From contig BPGV01000001.1 of the NCBI GenBank assembly GCA_026003215.1, positions 1,765,729-1,829,728 on the forward strand: a DNA stretch of 64,000 bases, read 5' to 3'. Shown piece after piece: positions 61,974-64,000 of the stretch. The position numbers and the translations under genes are program-made. The number at the start of each line of letters is the position of its first letter. Positions within the stretch are counted from its first letter, which is position 1. The notes under the pieces were generated by a model. That model was not told the origin of the DNA, ran no database searches, and saw only the letters and a list, made by a program, of their open reading frames with translations. This DNA is from Bacteroidia bacterium. GTDB taxonomy: Bacteria > Bacteroidota > Bacteroidia > SpSt-205.

Positions 61974-63339
61974 ATGATAGTCAAGCAGTTTTTTGACGAG
62001 CCGTTGGCGCAATACGGCTATGCTATCATTAGCGATGGCGAAATGGCCGTGATAGACCCGGCTCGGGACGAGCGCCCCTACTTAGAGCTGGCTGAGGCTA
62101 CCGGTGCCCGGATCGTGGCTTCCCTCCTCACCCATCCCCATGCGGACTTTGTGAGTAGCTACTGGGCCATTGCGCAGAAGACCGGCGCCAAAGTCTATGC
62201 CAGCGAACTCATAGGTCTGCTGGTGCCTTACGTGGGCCTCAAAGACGGCGACGAAATCCCCATCGGCAGGGCCAAACTCAAAGCTTACCTCACCCCTGGG
62301 CATTCCCCCGACAGCATGACGTATGTGCTCTATGATGAAGAAGGCCGAGAATATGCGGCTTTCACAGGGGACTGGCTTTTCATCGGGGATGTAGGCCGAG
62401 CAGACCTGCGCGCCAAAGCCGGGTAACGTCCAAAAGCAGCGGGAAGACCAAGCCCGCGACATGTACCATAGCCTCCGCCGCATGTTTGCTCGCCTGAAAG
62501 ACTCTACCCTGGTCTATCCCGCCCATGGCGCCGGTACCCTCTGCGGTAAAGCCCTCAAGCAGTTCAACGCCAGCACTATAGGCGTGGAGCGCCTGGATAA
62601 CTGGGCTGTACTCTTGGCTCACACCGCCGACGAGCAAACTTTTATTGAGGCGCTTGTGACGGGGCAGCCCCATATCCCCAAGTACTTCCCCAATAGCGTA
62701 GAGGTCAATCGCCGAGGCCCTACGGGCTACGAAGAGGCCCTCAAAACTGTCCAAAAACTCGGACCATTTACGGCGCAGGCTGCGCAGGTTCTGGACCGGC
62801 AAGCCACCGTCGTAGATGCTCGGCCCGCATACCTTTTCCGCAAAGGCCACCGCAAAGGCGCCATAAACATCCCCTTAGGAAAGAGCTTCAACACTTGGTT
62901 GGGGTCTCTTATCGCCCCCGACGAACCCTACTACCTTATTGTGAGTTCAGCGCCGGCGTATGAGACGGCGATTGACCAGGTGCTGGCTATCGGCTACGAA
63001 GCCAACCTCAAAGGGGTATTCGTAGGTGTGGAATATGCCGAGGAAACCGGCCCAGAACCCTTCCCAGATGTAGAGGTGCTGCGCCATGACGGCCGCGCCT
63101 ACACCGTCGTAGATGTACGTGACCCCGACGAAGTAGGGGCGAACCCTCTGGTACCTCATGCGCTTCCTATCCGACTGGCAGAGCTGCGCGAGCGCATCGG
63201 TGAGGTGCCCCAGGGCAAGCCCATCGCCGTGCACTGTGCTGGCGGCTACCGTTCCGCTATCGGGAGTAGTATCCTCTTAGCCTCGGGCCGACAGCCCGTC
63301 TACGATGTAGGGGAAGCCATCACCCGCCTCCTCAACTAA
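61974..63339 (+). pseudogene. MBL-fold metallohydrolase with C-terminal rhodanese domains, interrupted by one frameshift at about 62424 (pseudogene, sequencing error or programmed frameshift)
   Basis: Frame 1 61974-62426 (LLTHPHADFVSSYWAIAQKTGAKVYASE..YLTPGHSPDSMTYVLYDEEGREYAAFTGDWLFIGDVGRADLRAKAG*); next frame to 63339 (NVQKQREDQARDMYHSLRRMFARLKDSTLVYPAHGAGTLCGK..rhodanese HCAGGYRSAIGSSIL). Confidence 0.8.
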
Positions 63340-64000
63340 CCCGAGAGCACCGGTTGAAGTGGGGCGGTCAGCTTAAGCTGGCCGCCCTTTCTTTTTTCCG
63401 GAGGCCATACCGTCCGCATCCATAACCGCAGAGATCCCCAGAAGCCCCACTTCCGCCACACATACCGTAGCGTGCTCGGGAGAGAGGCCCAAAAATACCG
63501 GCTCACCTCCACCGCGAAGCTCGGCTCCATGTAGCAGTTGATGACACACCCCTCGCAAAAACTAAATCGCCCCTCTAACTGGCGCAAATGCGCTACAGCT
63601 GGGCTGTGGTACAGTTCCGCCAAAGGCCGATCTATGGGGAAGCTGTACCCCTGCTCATGCGCATGATAGCAAGGGAGCAGCAAGCGGTTATCTGGGGAGA
63701 TGACGATAGTCGCTGAGGCGGCCCGACATACGGGGGCATAGGGGGAGTTGCCTCCCTCGGCACGCAGACGTAAAAAGGCTTCGTTTAGGTATACATCGGG
63801 GCGTCGTCCCCACCGGCGCAGCGCTCGCACCGCTTCTGCGGGTAGGTGATTAGCGCCTACGCTATTGTAGGCAAAAACCGGATTGAGTATTAGGATGAGC
63901 TTGTGCGGCCGCACAAACTGTTCATATACGCCCTCAATATCCTGCCAGTTTTCTGGGGTCACCGTGAAAAGAATATCCGGTTTCTCGCCGAGCTGAGTAG
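63336..64000 (-). CDS. C-terminal part of a radical SAM/SPASM-like protein (5' end beyond window)
   Basis: Frame stays open to the window edge (..TQLGEKPDILFTVTPENWQDIEGVYEQFV); Cys-rich tail APVCRAASATIVISPDNRLLLPCYHAHEQ..FSFCEGCVINCY. Confidence 0.7.
   Translation of the reverse strand, partial: TQLGEKPDILFTVTPENWQDIEGVYEQFVRPHKLILILNPVFAYNSVGANHLPAEAVRALRRWGRRPDVYLNEAFLRLRAEGGNSPYAPVCRAASATIVISPDNRLLLPCYHAHEQGYSFPIDRPLAELYHSPAVAHLRQLEGRFSFCEGCVINCYMEPSFAVEVSRYFWASLPSTLRYVWRKWGFWGSLRLWMRTVWPPEKRKGGQLKLTAPLQPVLSG
63362..63397 (+). terminator. Rho-independent terminator of the sulfurtransferase cluster
   Basis: gggcggtcagctt/aagctggccgccc stem followed by tttctttttt. Confidence 0.8.

Noticed and set aside
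62082-62173. Loss of the final His in the MBL HxHxDH motif (THPHADF) as a sign of inactivation
   Set aside because: HADF is, to my knowledge, common in MBL-rhodanese fusion proteins, so it is not evidence of decay.
1-64000. CRISPR arrays, transposases, prophage or tRNA genes
   Set aside because: No regularly spaced long repeats, transposase motifs, phage structural genes or tRNA T-loop/acceptor patterns noticed by eye; tRNAscan and CRISPR tools would be needed for certainty.

Overview
The window is a gene-dense, GC-rich bacterial chromosome segment, most likely Bacteroidota. Supporting evidence: type A and type B T9SS C-terminal sorting domains, a PorE-like TPR/propeller/OmpA protein, SiaB/SiaC, bTHX, and recurrent TAnnTTTG (-7 type) promoter elements. 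It starts with three very large secreted T9SS-type proteins. The rest is mostly housekeeping: ung, thiolase, rpsU, tsaD, apt, gcvP/gcvH, proC, purQ, nuoLMN, a NifS-type desulfurase, alaS, rnpB, an acyl-CoA synthetase, atpB/atpE, mlaD, purM, bTHX, trpS, ffh, accC, nfu, murF, mazG. A single-chain restriction-modification gene interrupts this set, and a sulfurtransferase cluster lies near the right end. I saw no CRISPR array, transposase, prophage or tRNA. The observations I rate highest are: (1) a repeated promoter layout in which TAnnTTTG ends only about 3-8 nt before the start codon, predicting near-leaderless mRNAs; (2) a 4-kb T9SS gene with extreme C-depletion and G-richness on its coding strand; (3) a SiaB-SiaC-coiled-coil membrane protein module lacking SiaA and SiaD; (4) a perfect terminator hairpin after atpE whose T-tract is also the mlaD promoter element; (5) an MBL-rhodanese gene split by a single frameshift at GGG-TAA-C; (6) a helicase-less nuclease-methyltransferase fusion; (7) three 21-bp-phased repeats between divergent promoters; (8) a second glutamate in helix 2 of the ATP synthase c subunit. 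All functional calls come from reading motifs by eye; no database search was run.
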